DNA from: an uncultured Prevotellaceae bacterium
Lineage (GTDB): Bacteria > Bacteroidota > Bacteroidia > Bacteroidales > Bacteroidaceae
DNA length: 50,974 nucleotides
Assembly (NCBI GenBank): GCA_900316645.1
Contig: ONDP01000021.1
Location: forward strand, 1 to 50,974
Reading direction: 5' to 3'
Under the pieces are notes generated by a model, which saw only the letters and a list, made by a program, of their open reading frames with translations, was not told the origin of the DNA and ran no database searches. This document shows, one piece after another, positions 8,022 through 17,105 of the stretch. Both the position numbers and the translations under genes were made by a program. How positions within the stretch are numbered: the stretch's first letter is position 1; the number at the start of each line of letters is the position of its first letter.

Positions 8022-8434
8022 TTATTCAAAATGTCTTTTTTCATTGTCAGCAGGTTCTTACCTTCGAGTCGCTGGTAGGTCACCTCGTTCATGATATTCT
8101 TGACGATAAAGATGCCCATACCGCCCAAGTCACGCTCAGCAGGGTTGACATCCATATCGGCACTCACACTCAGAGTAGGATCGAACTCACGACCCTGATC
8201 GGTCAAGATAAACGTGAGCTCTTTGCCATCCGATTCAGCCTTCAGTTCAATGTCGGCTTCTTTGCCTTCGGGATAAGCATAGGAGATGACGTTGACTACC
8301 ATCTCCTCAATCACAAGGTTGAGGTTCATCAGGAGTTCCATATCAAGTCCCAGTTCTTCCCCGATTTCTTCAACAAACTGATTGACTCGCATCAGTTCGT
8401 CCATTCGGTTTTTAATACAGATTTCTTTCTCCAT
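8018..8434 (-). CDS. RsbW-like anti-sigma / serine-kinase ATPase
   Basis: This is a compact GHKL ATPase domain of 138 residues without membrane segments, the size of SpoIIAB/RsbW. The N-box is NLVIEEMVVNVISYAYP with Glu44 and Asn48, the G1 box is TDQGREFDP (79-81) and the G2 box is GGMGIFIVKN (104-112). In this family the protein phosphorylates the STAS antagonist and sequesters a sigma factor or another target. It lies between the phosphatase gene (13 bases) and the STAS gene. The last codons and the stop codon fall in a heptamer array. Confidence 0.85.
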   Translation of the reverse strand: MEKEICIKNRMDELMRVNQFVEEIGEELGLDMELLMNLNLVIEEMVVNVISYAYPEGKEADIELKAESDGKELTFILTDQGREFDPTLSVSADMDVNPAERDLGGMGIFIVKNIMNEVTYQRLEGKNLLTMKKDILNN

Positions 8435-8446
8435 ATTCTTAGTTAA

Positions 8447-10585
8447 TTAATTTGGTAAATTTCCCTTTACTTTGACGCAGAGCATCGTCAGGTCGTCGCT
8501 CTGTTCGGCACCATTGGCGTGGCGCACCACATCGGCCTTCATCATCTCGACAGTTTCCTGAGAACTGATGAATGGATGTTTCTCGATCATTTCGAGCAAC
8601 AGGTCGTCGCCATACTGTTCATTCTTGTCGTCCATGGCCTCGTTGAGTCCGTCGCTATAGACGAAGAACGGACAGCCGCTGATATCTTCGATAAACTCGC
8701 CCTCGTAAGGCAGTCCTGCCCAAAGACCAAGCGGAGCATTGGCCTGCATCTCGATGAAGTGGGCAGAGCCGTCTGCCATCTTGATGACGGGAGGATTATG
8801 ACCGGCATTACAGAAGTCGAGACGTCCCGTAGTGAGGTCGATGATACCTATGAACATAGTGACAAACATGCCACTGTCATTGTCTTCCGACAAGGCATTG
8901 TTCATCTTATCGGCTATATCGGCAGGAGGAAGTCCTTGCTGCGAAACGACACGGAACAGATTGCGGGCTACAGCCATGAACAACGAGGCTGGTACACCCT
9001 TACCGCTCACATCGCCCAAACAGAAGTAAAGCTTATCGCCGAGCAGGATGAAATCGTAGAGGTCGCCACCGACAGCTTTGGCAGGAGTCATGGAGGCAAA
9101 GAGGTCGATATCGGTACGCTCGGGAAACGGTGGGAACTTCTGCGGAATCATGCTCTGCTGAATATCACGGGCAATACGCAGGTCGCTCTCAATGCGCTCC
9201 TTGGCGGTAGTTGTCTCTTCCAACTGGTCGTAGGCAGTCAACAGCTTGTCGTGCGTCTGTTGCAGTTCCTCGTGGGCTCTCTTGAGACGACGTGCAGAAA
9301 TGATGCGGAAGACGGTGAACACCACAAGGGCAAGCACGATAACACCTACGATAATCATGGTCAGGCGAAACTGTTCCCGTTCGCGCTTCATATTGAGTTC
9401 GTAGAGTTCGCGCTCCTGAGCCATCTTTAATTCATCGACCTTGAAGAGCGTATTCATTTCGTTGAGCTGTGACTTCGTATCCTGTACGTTGATAGAGTCG
9501 GTCAGCTGGTAAAGGCGCTGGAAGAACTGGGTTGACTCCTTATAGCGTCCCAAGCGTTGGAATATCTCGGCACGCTGCTTGACAACATCGACTAACGCCG
9601 GTGCATCATCCATCTGGGACGACAGACTGTAACGGCGATTGTTGAATTCGAGTGCCTCCATGTAGCGGCCCTGCTGATAACGCAGTTTTGCCATATTGAG
9701 CAACCAGGAAAGGTGAGTGAAGTCGGTATCGGCATTCAGATTGTCCTTGGCTTTCTTCATCTGCTCGTCGGCCTGCTCAAGTTTTCCGAGTCCCATAGAC
9801 GCTTGCGCACAAGCAATGAAATAATTACAATAGAACGTGTTGACGGTCTCCTGGTCGAACCGTCCTTCCGTCAGATACTTTTGAAGGAAATCATTCCACT
9901 GCTTGGTGACTTTCTCTAAAGTATGATAATCCTGCTTCATATTCAATACGTCGCAGTAGTAAGAGTAAAGTTCTGCCAAATTGGAGGGATAAGGACGGAT
10001 GGTAGAAAGGATATCCAAGCCCTTCTGATAGTTATTGATACTCTCGTCAAGTACGTTGAGCGTGGTATAGATGCTACCCATCGTATAGTACGAAAGACCC
10101 ATTCCCAACTGGTTGTCACGGTTCTTGGCATCCTCGAACATAGCCTGGGCTTCGCGAAGTGCCAGATTGGGTTTGCCGGAATATAGATAGCTGTTAGCCA
10201 GATACGTCCACAGTTCGTAATAGCGCTTCCAATTCTTATACTGCTCTAAGACCTTCAGATCCTGAGGAGCATATTTGGCTAAGGAATCGTCTAATGAACG
10301 ATTGTAAAAGTAAACAACACGGGTGCTGATAGCATCTGCCTCACGTTTGGGCTGATTGGACTCATGGCAGTACTTAATGATATCGTTAAGACATTTGACG
10401 TGCAACGGTACATCATCCTTCTCAAGCGCCTCGGTATAGATGTCCACTAACTTCGCATATTTCTGAGCTTCAGGAGAGTTGTCGTCTTCTGAACTCAAGA
10501 GCTTTGCTTTATCAGCACCAGCATGCGCTGAAGTGGCGAAGGCTGCTAAGGATAGGAAAAGGATTATGTATTGTTTTAATTTCAC
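8447..10585 (-). CDS. SpoIIE/RsbU-type PP2C phosphatase with periplasmic TPR sensor
   Basis: It has a signal peptide at 1-22, then a helical TPR-like domain from about 40 to 385 outside the membrane. A transmembrane helix follows at about 408-428, then a coiled coil (430-480). The cytoplasmic SpoIIE-type phosphatase runs from about 485 to 710. Metal-binding acidic residues are visible in VGGDLYD (Asp508, Asp511), GDVSGKG (Asp525), YSDGLNE (Asp645) and SDDLTM (Asp697/698). Its likely substrate is the phosphorylated STAS protein two genes downstream, so an envelope signal would release the switch. It starts nine bases after dapA. Confidence 0.88.
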   Translation of the reverse strand: MKLKQYIILFLSLAAFATSAHAGADKAKLLSSEDDNSPEAQKYAKLVDIYTEALEKDDVPLHVKCLNDIIKYCHESNQPKREADAISTRVVYFYNRSLDDSLAKYAPQDLKVLEQYKNWKRYYELWTYLANSYLYSGKPNLALREAQAMFEDAKNRDNQLGMGLSYYTMGSIYTTLNVLDESINNYQKGLDILSTIRPYPSNLAELYSYYCDVLNMKQDYHTLEKVTKQWNDFLQKYLTEGRFDQETVNTFYCNYFIACAQASMGLGKLEQADEQMKKAKDNLNADTDFTHLSWLLNMAKLRYQQGRYMEALEFNNRRYSLSSQMDDAPALVDVVKQRAEIFQRLGRYKESTQFFQRLYQLTDSINVQDTKSQLNEMNTLFKVDELKMAQERELYELNMKREREQFRLTMIIVGVIVLALVVFTVFRIISARRLKRAHEELQQTHDKLLTAYDQLEETTTAKERIESDLRIARDIQQSMIPQKFPPFPERTDIDLFASMTPAKAVGGDLYDFILLGDKLYFCLGDVSGKGVPASLFMAVARNLFRVVSQQGLPPADIADKMNNALSEDNDSGMFVTMFIGIIDLTTGRLDFCNAGHNPPVIKMADGSAHFIEMQANAPLGLWAGLPYEGEFIEDISGCPFFVYSDGLNEAMDDKNEQYGDDLLLEMIEKHPFISSQETVEMMKADVVRHANGAEQSDDLTMLCVKVKGNLPN

Positions 10586-10594
10586 ATCAAAGCG

Positions 10595-11482
10595 TCATAT
10601 CTTCAGTTCTTTCATGATTTCACTCATTCGTTGCAAAGTAGAGATACGCGTCGGCACTAATGGCAGACGGAGCACATTCTGGATATAACCCATCTCGTGA
10701 AGCATGGCCTTGACACCTGCAGGATTGCCATCGACAAAGAGCAGTGAGAAAAGGTCGGTGAAACGATGGTGAATCTTGCGGGCACCATCATACTCGCCCT
10801 TCATCTGCAGACGGATCATCTTGGAGAATTCGCGAGGCAAGGCATTACCAATGACGCTGATGACACCGACGGCACCACAGCTGACCATAGGGAAGGTCAA
10901 GGCGTCGTCGCCGGAAATGACATCAAAGTCCTTGGGTTTGTTCTTGATGATTTCGTCAACCTGTTCAAGATTGCCACTGGCCTCTTTGATAGCCACGATA
11001 TTATGACAGTCGCGAGCCAGACGGACAGTGGTCTCTGCCTTCATGTTCACACCAGTACGGCCTGGAACGTTATAGAGGACAACTGGCAACTGAGTGGCAG
11101 AGGCAATCGTTTTGAAATGCTGATAGAGTCCTTCCTGTGAGGGCTTGTTGTAATAAGGGCACACACTGAGTATGCCGTCCACGCCCTTGAAGTCGCGAGT
11201 CTGAAGTTCCTGAACAATCTCTGCGGTATTGTAACCACCACACCCCATGAGGATGGGCACTCTGCCACCGACTAAGTCAACTACCAAATCCTTGATTTTC
11301 TGTTTTTCGTCAGCAGTCAACGTAGGAGTCTCGCCTGTTGTAGCGAGAATACAAAAGAAGTCGGCTCCGTTATCGAGCTGATATTCTACTAGTCGGATCA
11401 GTGCTTTGTAATCAACTGACCCGTCTTCCAAAAAAGGGGTTATAAGTGCAATACCTAATCCTTTGAAGATATTATGTACCAT
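10595..11482 (-). CDS. dapA: 4-hydroxy-tetrahydrodipicolinate synthase
   Basis: DapA condenses pyruvate with aspartate semialdehyde in lysine and diaminopimelate synthesis. The 295 residues are the usual length. The Schiff-base lysine is Lys166 in AIKEASGN, the proton-relay tyrosine is Tyr137 in YNVPGRTG, and Thr48/Thr49 lie in TTGETP. It is the first gene of the leftward unit that continues into the partner-switching genes. The link between cell-wall precursor synthesis and the signalling genes may be only transcriptional. Confidence 0.95.
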   Translation of the reverse strand: MVHNIFKGLGIALITPFLEDGSVDYKALIRLVEYQLDNGADFFCILATTGETPTLTADEKQKIKDLVVDLVGGRVPILMGCGGYNTAEIVQELQTRDFKGVDGILSVCPYYNKPSQEGLYQHFKTIASATQLPVVLYNVPGRTGVNMKAETTVRLARDCHNIVAIKEASGNLEQVDEIIKNKPKDFDVISGDDALTFPMVSCGAVGVISVIGNALPREFSKMIRLQMKGEYDGARKIHHRFTDLFSLLFVDGNPAGVKAMLHEMGYIQNVLRLPLVPTRISTLQRMSEIMKELKI

Positions 11483-11505
11483 AATAAGAAATATATTTCT
11501 GTTTG

Positions 11506-11513
11506 CAAAAGTA
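11506..11513 (-). promoter_or_regulatory. -7 element upstream of dapA
   Basis: The minus strand reads TACTTTTG, a TAnnTTTG match, 23 bases before the dapA ATG. No exact TTTG is seen at the expected -33 spacing. Confidence 0.5.
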
Positions 11514-11585
11514 CATAAAAATATCGAAAAACATTACTATATTATGGAAAAATTTATAGATTTCCACCTTTTTGATATAAAACAA

Positions 11586-11619
11586 GTGACCATACCGAAC
11601 TTAACATCAGTATGGTCAC
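11586..11619 (-). terminator. Terminator downstream of glgB
   Basis: A perfect 10-bp inverted repeat GTGACCATAC/GTATGGTCAC with a 14-base loop is followed on the minus strand by TTGTTTT. It lies about 40 bases beyond the glgB stop and separates it from the dapA promoter. Confidence 0.75.
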
Positions 11620-11656
11620 CATCATAATCAGCATTTACGGCTGTCGGGAAACGGTA

Positions 11657-13783
11657 TTACATTTTCCGAAGAACGACAGCCGAACGAGCTGGGATGTAGA
11701 GCTTGAGCCACTCCTTATGATCCTGCACATAGAGGGGATCGTAATTGGTGATGTGGGTCACGCTATCGTCAGCAAAGCCATTGCCTCCAAACTCCTTGGC
11801 ATCCGTATTGAGCACTACCTCGTAGCTGCCTGTAGGAACCAGGAATCCATAGTCGGTATAACTGCGTGTGGGTGAGAAATTGAAGACGAAGACGAGGTCG
11901 CCACGCATGTAGCACAGTACCTGGTCGCCATCATCGTGCCATATCTCGGTAACCGGTGTGGCTTGGAAATTCTTCTGACTCTTGATAACCTCCAACATCT
12001 TCCGGTCGAAATCGCCAAGCCAGTGGTAGCACAGTTCCTTGTTATCCACCAGATTCCACTGACGACGGGCATACTTATAGCTCCATCCATTGCCCTCGCG
12101 AGGGAAGTCAATCCATTCGGGATGACCGAACTCATTACCCATGAAGTTCAGGTAGCCACCGTTGATAGCACCTGCCGTCACCAGTCGGATCATCTTATGC
12201 AGGGCAATGCCGCGACGTACCATATCGTTCTCGTCACCCTTCTTGAAGTGCCAATACATATCGGCATCAATCAGACGGAAGATAATCGTCTTGTCGCCCA
12301 CCAGTGCCTGGTCGTGACTCTCGCAGTAAGAGATGGTCTTCTCGTCGGGACGGCGGTTCTTAACCTCCCAGAAGATAGAGCATACATTGATGTCCTCATC
12401 GCGCACCTCCTTGATAGTCTTAATCCAATAGTCGGGGATGTTCATGGCCATACGATAGTCGAAACCATAGCCGCCATCCTCGAACTTAGCTGCGAGTCCC
12501 GGCATTCCCGATACTTCCTCGGCAATGGTAATAGCCTGTGGATTGACCTCATGAATCAGGCAGTTGGCCAGTGTGAGGTAGCAGATGGCATTATCATCCT
12601 CATGTCCGTTGAAGTAGTCGCCATAACCACCGAAGGCCTCACCCAAACCGTGAGAATAGTAAAGCATCGAGGTGACACCGTCGAAACGGAAACCGTCGAA
12701 GTGGAACTCCTCCAGCCAATACTTACAGTTAGAGAGCAGGAAGTGGAGCACGTCGTCCTTACCATAGTCAAAGCAGAGAGAATCCCATGCCGGATGCTCA
12801 TGACGATCACCGGGATAGAAGAACTGGTTGGGATCGCCTGCAAGATTTCCGAGTCCCTCGATTTCATTCTTCACAGCATGTGAATGAACGATATCCATGA
12901 TGACGGCAATACCCATCTTGTGAGCAGTGTCAATCATCTCTTTCAAATCCTCAGGAGTTCCGAAACGACTGGAGGGAGCGAAGAACGATGATACGTGATA
13001 GCCGAACGAACCATAATACGGATGCTCCTGGATAGCCATCACCTGAATGGCATTATAGCCGTCTTTCTTCACACGTGGCAGAATGTTCTGGGTGAATTCC
13101 TTATAGGTTCCCACCTTCTCGGCATCCTGTCCCATACCCACATGGCACTCGTAGATAAGCAGCGGAGACTTGTTGGGCTTAAAGGTTTTCTTCTTGAAGA
13201 CATAGGGCTTCTCGGGATTCCATACCTGAGCTGAGAAAATCTTCGTCTGGTCGTCCTGTACTACGCGACGGCACCAGGCAGGTATGCGCTCTCCTTCTCC
13301 CCCATTCCACTTCACCTTCATCTTATAAAGGTCGCCATGCTTAATGGCTTTCTCAGAGAGTTTCAGTTCCCAGTTACCCGTTCCTTCAATACGCTTACAA
13401 CGGTATTTCTCGTTTTCTGTCCAGTTATTGAAATCACCTACCAGATAGATATCGGTTGCATTAGGTGCCCACTCACGGAACACCCAACCCTTAGCCAGTT
13501 TGTGAAGTCCAAAATAGAGATGTCCGGAAGCAAAGTCGGAAAGTTTGATTTTTCCGTTCCTTGTCAACTGACCTATCTTCCAGAGTGCATGATCATGACG
13601 ACCACGGATAGCGTCCTCAAACGGTTCGAGCCAAGAATCGTCACGAACCAGTCCAATGTGCTGATTCTGCGGTTCTACCTTCTTGACTGTTTTCTTTACA
13701 GCAGGTTTCTTGGCTGCTGGTTTCTTTGCAGCAGGTTTCTTAGCAGCGGTTTCCTTGGCTGCTGTTTTCTTTGTCGTTGCCAT
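11657..13783 (-). CDS. glgB: 1,4-alpha-glucan branching enzyme with histone-like tail
   Basis: GlgB creates alpha-1,6 branches in glycogen. After a CBM48-type N-domain (GWVFREWAPNATDIYLVG), the GH13 barrel shows the nucleophile region DGFRFDGVTSM, the acid IAEEVSG and the transition-state Asp in YCESHDQAL, plus a C-terminal beta domain. The layout is that of the eukaryote-like branching enzymes. The first 40 residues are unusual: repeated AAKKP units rich in Lys and Ala, like the tail of histone H1. This may bind polyanions or be a translation-friendly leader. It is cotranscribed with yhcH, whose stop is three bases before this ATG. Confidence 0.93.
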   Translation of the reverse strand: MATTKKTAAKETAAKKPAAKKPAAKKPAVKKTVKKVEPQNQHIGLVRDDSWLEPFEDAIRGRHDHALWKIGQLTRNGKIKLSDFASGHLYFGLHKLAKGWVFREWAPNATDIYLVGDFNNWTENEKYRCKRIEGTGNWELKLSEKAIKHGDLYKMKVKWNGGEGERIPAWCRRVVQDDQTKIFSAQVWNPEKPYVFKKKTFKPNKSPLLIYECHVGMGQDAEKVGTYKEFTQNILPRVKKDGYNAIQVMAIQEHPYYGSFGYHVSSFFAPSSRFGTPEDLKEMIDTAHKMGIAVIMDIVHSHAVKNEIEGLGNLAGDPNQFFYPGDRHEHPAWDSLCFDYGKDDVLHFLLSNCKYWLEEFHFDGFRFDGVTSMLYYSHGLGEAFGGYGDYFNGHEDDNAICYLTLANCLIHEVNPQAITIAEEVSGMPGLAAKFEDGGYGFDYRMAMNIPDYWIKTIKEVRDEDINVCSIFWEVKNRRPDEKTISYCESHDQALVGDKTIIFRLIDADMYWHFKKGDENDMVRRGIALHKMIRLVTAGAINGGYLNFMGNEFGHPEWIDFPREGNGWSYKYARRQWNLVDNKELCYHWLGDFDRKMLEVIKSQKNFQATPVTEIWHDDGDQVLCYMRGDLVFVFNFSPTRSYTDYGFLVPTGSYEVVLNTDAKEFGGNGFADDSVTHITNYDPLYVQDHKEWLKLYIPARSAVVLRKM

Positions 13784-13786
13784 ATA

Positions 13787-14233
13787 TTATGCTTTTACTT
13801 TAAATATTGCTTTTTTAATTTCGGGAGCACCGGTAATGCAGGGAGCATGACCATCCTGTGGGAAGAAGATGGCCATCATACCTGGCTGGCAGGTGATGTA
13901 GCTCTCAGCTGCCAGGTCGGGAATCTTGGTGATATCCTTCTCTGCATTGTATGCTGCAGCTGGCAGATTCTCACGAGGAGTATAGCCGAAGGTCTCGGCA
14001 TCAGAGATGGGAATCTGGATATCAATCATCTTATCGTGGGTTTCAAGAACTGCCTGATCGGGCGTCTTTCCCTTAGCCACCGTCAAATTGAGGAAGAGGT
14101 CTTTTCCTTCGATTTCATACTTACCCGGTTCCATCGCCTTCAGGTCGTTGTTCTTCAGGAATTCAATCACTTTAGCGAACAATGGGTTCACTGACTCATA
14201 GTTCTTTAGGTTTTTCAAATCGTCAATAATCAT
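13787..14233 (-). CDS. YhcH/YjgK/YiaL family protein
   Basis: This 148-residue cupin-like protein of the YhcH (DUF386) family has the conserved ETHDKMIDIQIPI motif and FFPQDGHAP near the end, whose His and acidic residues bind metal in family members. Relatives occur in sialic-acid and other sugar catabolic operons and are proposed sugar isomerases or mutarotases. Here it lies between a MORN protein and glgB, so the substrate is unclear. Confidence 0.88.
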   Translation of the reverse strand: MIIDDLKNLKNYESVNPLFAKVIEFLKNNDLKAMEPGKYEIEGKDLFLNLTVAKGKTPDQAVLETHDKMIDIQIPISDAETFGYTPRENLPAAAYNAEKDITKIPDLAAESYITCQPGMMAIFFPQDGHAPCITGAPEIKKAIFKVKA

Positions 14234-14266
14234 ATCTGTAATATTTAAGTAGTTATATATAAGCTT

Positions 14267-15385
14267 TTATTTGTCTGCCTGACGCCTGCCACGGACATAG
14301 GTTCCGGTAGCCGTGATATTGCCGTTGGCATCTTTCTCTATAAAGGGTCCGTCACGTCGGTCGTCAACATAGGAACCCTCGAAACGTTTGCCGTCCTTGT
14401 CCTGTTCAATGGCCTTTCCGTTACGGAGTCCTTTCTTGAACTGTCCCTTGAACTTTGAACCGTCTGCATAGCGGACTACACCCTCACCGTCGATGGTACC
14501 GTCCTTGAACTGACCTTCGAAGACATCACCGTTTTTCATCGTCAATTTGCCCTTGCCATTGGGCTTGTCCTTGTTCCACTCGCCTTGGTATATATTACCG
14601 TTTTTCCAGACAAGCATACCTTCTCCCTGTTTGTCGCCATTGAAGAAGCCACCCGTGTACTTATCACCATTGGCATAGCGGAACACGCCCTGACCGGTGC
14701 GTTCACCCTGCTGATAGTCGCCTTCATAGACGTCACCGCTTTGGAACTTATAGATACCTTTGCCATTGGGGGCGTCGTCTTTCCACTGACCTACATAGAG
14801 GTCTCCGTTGGAATATTTGAACACACCCTTGCCATTACGGAGGTTGTTGGAATACTGACCGTCATACGAGGAGCCGTCGGGCCAGTAGAAAATGCCCTTG
14901 CCGCTCTTCATGTCGTCCTTCCACTGACCTTCATAATAGGCTCCACCTTTATAAGTATATTTTCCCGTTCCATTACGCTTGTCACTCTTCCACGTACCGT
15001 CATAGACGTCGCCGTTGAAGTAGTACATCACGCCATGACCCTGTTGCTCGTCGGCATACCAGAGTCCTACATATTTATTATTATTCTGGAAATAGAACGT
15101 TCCCTGTCCGTGCTGATGGTCCTGAAACCACTCTCCTTCGTATTTCTCGCCGTCAGAGAAGGTATAGGTGCCCTGCCCCTGTCGCTTGCCTTTCACATAT
15201 TCTCCGTCGTACCAGTCACCGTTTTTATAGGTGGCGCGACCTTTGCCGTGCGGCTTACCTGAAGCCATTTCTCCTTTATAGTCGCCTCCGTCGGCTGTTG
15301 TACAGGAGCCCAATGTGATTTTCTGGGCAGAAAGTGATATCGAAAAAGTGATCAGAAATACTGATATAATATTGCGTAGTTTCAT
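14267..15385 (-). CDS. Exported MORN-repeat protein
   Basis: A signal peptide (1-20, ending SLSAQ) is followed by about 14 consecutive MORN repeats of 23 residues, of the form YEGQWKDDMKSGKGIFYWPDG. The last repeat degrades into a short polar tail. MORN repeats form an elongated beta sheet used for protein or lipid contacts. Because of the signal peptide it probably sits in the periplasm or outer membrane. It opens the unit MORN - yhcH - glgB and has a good promoter (15409-15439). The 15.6-18.5 kb unit also has a protein with MORN-like motifs. Confidence 0.85.
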   Translation of the reverse strand: MKLRNIISVFLITFSISLSAQKITLGSCTTADGGDYKGEMASGKPHGKGRATYKNGDWYDGEYVKGKRQGQGTYTFSDGEKYEGEWFQDHQHGQGTFYFQNNNKYVGLWYADEQQGHGVMYYFNGDVYDGTWKSDKRNGTGKYTYKGGAYYEGQWKDDMKSGKGIFYWPDGSSYDGQYSNNLRNGKGVFKYSNGDLYVGQWKDDAPNGKGIYKFQSGDVYEGDYQQGERTGQGVFRYANGDKYTGGFFNGDKQGEGMLVWKNGNIYQGEWNKDKPNGKGKLTMKNGDVFEGQFKDGTIDGEGVVRYADGSKFKGQFKKGLRNGKAIEQDKDGKRFEGSYVDDRRDGPFIEKDANGNITATGTYVRGRRQADK

Positions 15386-15408
15386 CTTATAATTCTATTT
15401 TAACTTGA

Positions 15409-15439
15409 CAAAATTAGAAAAAAAAGTGCTATGCTCAAA
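15409..15439 (-). promoter_or_regulatory. Promoter of the MORN-yhcH-glgB unit
   Basis: The minus strand reads TTTG (15439-15436), 19 bases, then TAATTTTG (15416-15409), an exact fit to the Bacteroidetes consensus, 23 bases before the ATG. Confidence 0.75.
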
Positions 15440-15540
15440 ATTAATTAGGGTATATTAACGCAAGATTCAGATATTTTTGTATCTTTGGCATTGCCGAAGC
15501 TACTTTCGCTCGAAAAAGAAAAGAAAAAATTGATTTTTCT

Positions 15541-15571
15541 TTTGCTCTTTGCTCGCTTATTCGTATCTTTG
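15541..15571 (+). promoter_or_regulatory. Promoter of kdsB
   Basis: TTTG at 15541-15544 is followed after 19 bases by TATCTTTG at 15564-15571, 20 bases before the kdsB ATG. The -33 element forms the right arm of an A/T-rich near-palindrome (about 15516-15544). A second TATCTTTG at 15480-15487 lacks a matching -33. Confidence 0.8.
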
Positions 15572-15591
15572 CACAAAAATCTACGATTATT

Positions 15592-16350
15592 ATGATGAAG
15601 TTTATAGGTATTATACCAGCCCGCTATGCTTCTACGCGATTTCCTGGCAAACCGCTGGCTGTCTTAGGCAACCGCCCTGTCATACAACACGTTTACGAAA
15701 AAGCCGTCAAAGCATTAGGTGAGGCTTATGTCGCTACCGATGACGAGCGCATCTTTGATGCCGTCAAGGCGTTTGGCGGTGAGGCGGTTATGACACGCAC
15801 CGACCATAAAAGTGGGACCGACCGCATTGAGGAAGCCTGTGAAAAGATAGGCACCAATGCCGATGTCATCATCAACATACAGGGCGACGAGCCCTTTGTG
15901 GCTACCAGTCAGATAGAGACACTTAAAGCGCTCTTCGACCATCCTCAGACACAGATAGGAACACTGGGTAAGCGCTTCGAATCGATGGAAGCTGCCATGA
16001 ACCCCAATTCCCCTAAGATTGTCACCGACCGTCAGGGGTTTGCCCTCTATTTCAGTCGTTCCGTCATTCCCTTTGTCAGAGGCAAGGAACAAACTGAATG
16101 GCTCCGTCATTTCCCCTATCTGAAACATCTGGGCATTTATGCCTATCGCCGCGAGATATTACAAGAGGTCACCCAATTGCCCCAGTCTCCATTGGAATTA
16201 GCAGAGAGCCTGGAACAGTTGCGATGGTTGGAGAACGGCTATCGCATACGTGTGGGGATTACTGATGTGGAAACCGTTGGTATTGACACTCCTGAGGATT
16301 TGCAGCGTGCCGAGGAATTCTTAAAGACGATTCAAAAGTTGCAGGCATGA
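15592..16350 (+). CDS. kdsB: 3-deoxy-manno-octulosonate cytidylyltransferase
   Basis: KdsB activates KDO with CTP for lipopolysaccharide inner-core synthesis in the cytoplasm. The 252 residues match the family. The nucleotide-binding opening is IIPARYASTRFPGKPL, followed by RTDHKSGTDRIEEAC and INIQGDEPF, which carries the metal-binding Asp. Either of two adjacent ATG codons could start it. It overlaps the next gene by four bases (ATGA), so the two are translationally coupled. Confidence 0.95.
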   Translation: MMKFIGIIPARYASTRFPGKPLAVLGNRPVIQHVYEKAVKALGEAYVATDDERIFDAVKAFGGEAVMTRTDHKSGTDRIEEACEKIGTNADVIINIQGDEPFVATSQIETLKALFDHPQTQIGTLGKRFESMEAAMNPNSPKIVTDRQGFALYFSRSVIPFVRGKEQTEWLRHFPYLKHLGIYAYRREILQEVTQLPQSPLELAESLEQLRWLENGYRIRVGITDVETVGIDTPEDLQRAEEFLKTIQKLQA

Positions 16351-17102
16351 GATATTTCGTATTCTGTCAAAGCGACCTTGTTCTTGAAAAGACGGCTGAC
16401 GGTTATCGGATACCTGCCGAGATACCTGTTGAACCCAAGCCCTGGACTACTGTAATGAACGTAGATGGCGAAAAGGCTTTCCGCATTGACCAACCATTGC
16501 TCGACAACGAACACTATGAGATGTGCGGACTGCGACAGAGCTATTACCGACTTACTGCGGAAGAATACCGGAAGGCTGGTAAATGCCACGAACTGCTCTA
16601 TTGGGATCAAAACACCAAATACTGCGGTGTCTGTGGCGGTCTGATGCATTTCGACACGGATATCTCGAAGAAATGCGAGCACTGCGGCAAGGAGATATGG
16701 CCCCAACTGGCTACTGCCATCATCGTACTGATCCGCAAAGACGATGAGGTGCTGCTGGTACATGCCAATAGTTTCCGCGACGACCACTATGGACTGGTTG
16801 CAGGTTTCGTAGAAACAGGAGAAACGCTGGAGGAAGCCGTTTATCGTGAGGTAATGGAGGAAACAGGACTCCACATCACCAATCTGCGTTACTTCGGCAG
16901 TCAACCCTGGCCCTACCCCTGCGGACTGATGGTGGGGTTCTCTGCCGACTACGACAGTGGGAAGATTCATCTGCAGCGCTCGGAACTGTCCAAGGGTTCT
17001 TGGTTCGACAAGGATCATCTGCCACATATCCCTGAAAAATTGTCGATAGCCAGACAACTGCTTGACCACTGGCTGGAAGAAATGAACAAGAAAAACTCAT
17101 AA
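16347..17102 (+). CDS. nudC: NAD+ diphosphatase / NADH pyrophosphatase (NudC-like)
   Basis: It hydrolyses NAD(H), or NAD caps on RNA, to NMN and AMP. A zinc ribbon with Cys93, Cys96, Cys110 and Cys113 precedes the Nudix box GFVETGETLEEAVYREVM (from 153). It is followed by SQPWPYP at 185-191, the signature separating NudC from other Nudix enzymes. The 251 residues match E. coli NudC. It overlaps kdsB by four bases. Confidence 0.93.
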   Translation: MRYFVFCQSDLVLEKTADGYRIPAEIPVEPKPWTTVMNVDGEKAFRIDQPLLDNEHYEMCGLRQSYYRLTAEEYRKAGKCHELLYWDQNTKYCGVCGGLMHFDTDISKKCEHCGKEIWPQLATAIIVLIRKDDEVLLVHANSFRDDHYGLVAGFVETGETLEEAVYREVMEETGLHITNLRYFGSQPWPYPCGLMVGFSADYDSGKIHLQRSELSKGSWFDKDHLPHIPEKLSIARQLLDHWLEEMNKKNS

Positions 17103-17105
17103 GCA

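Noticed and set aside
8519-9430. A 303-codon plus-strand frame opposite the phosphatase gene
   Set aside because: The minus-strand gene has complete PP2C motifs; this frame is its shadow.
11936-12883. A 315-codon plus-strand frame opposite glgB
   Set aside because: glgB carries all GH13 motifs on the other strand; the frame has no promoter or recognisable domain.
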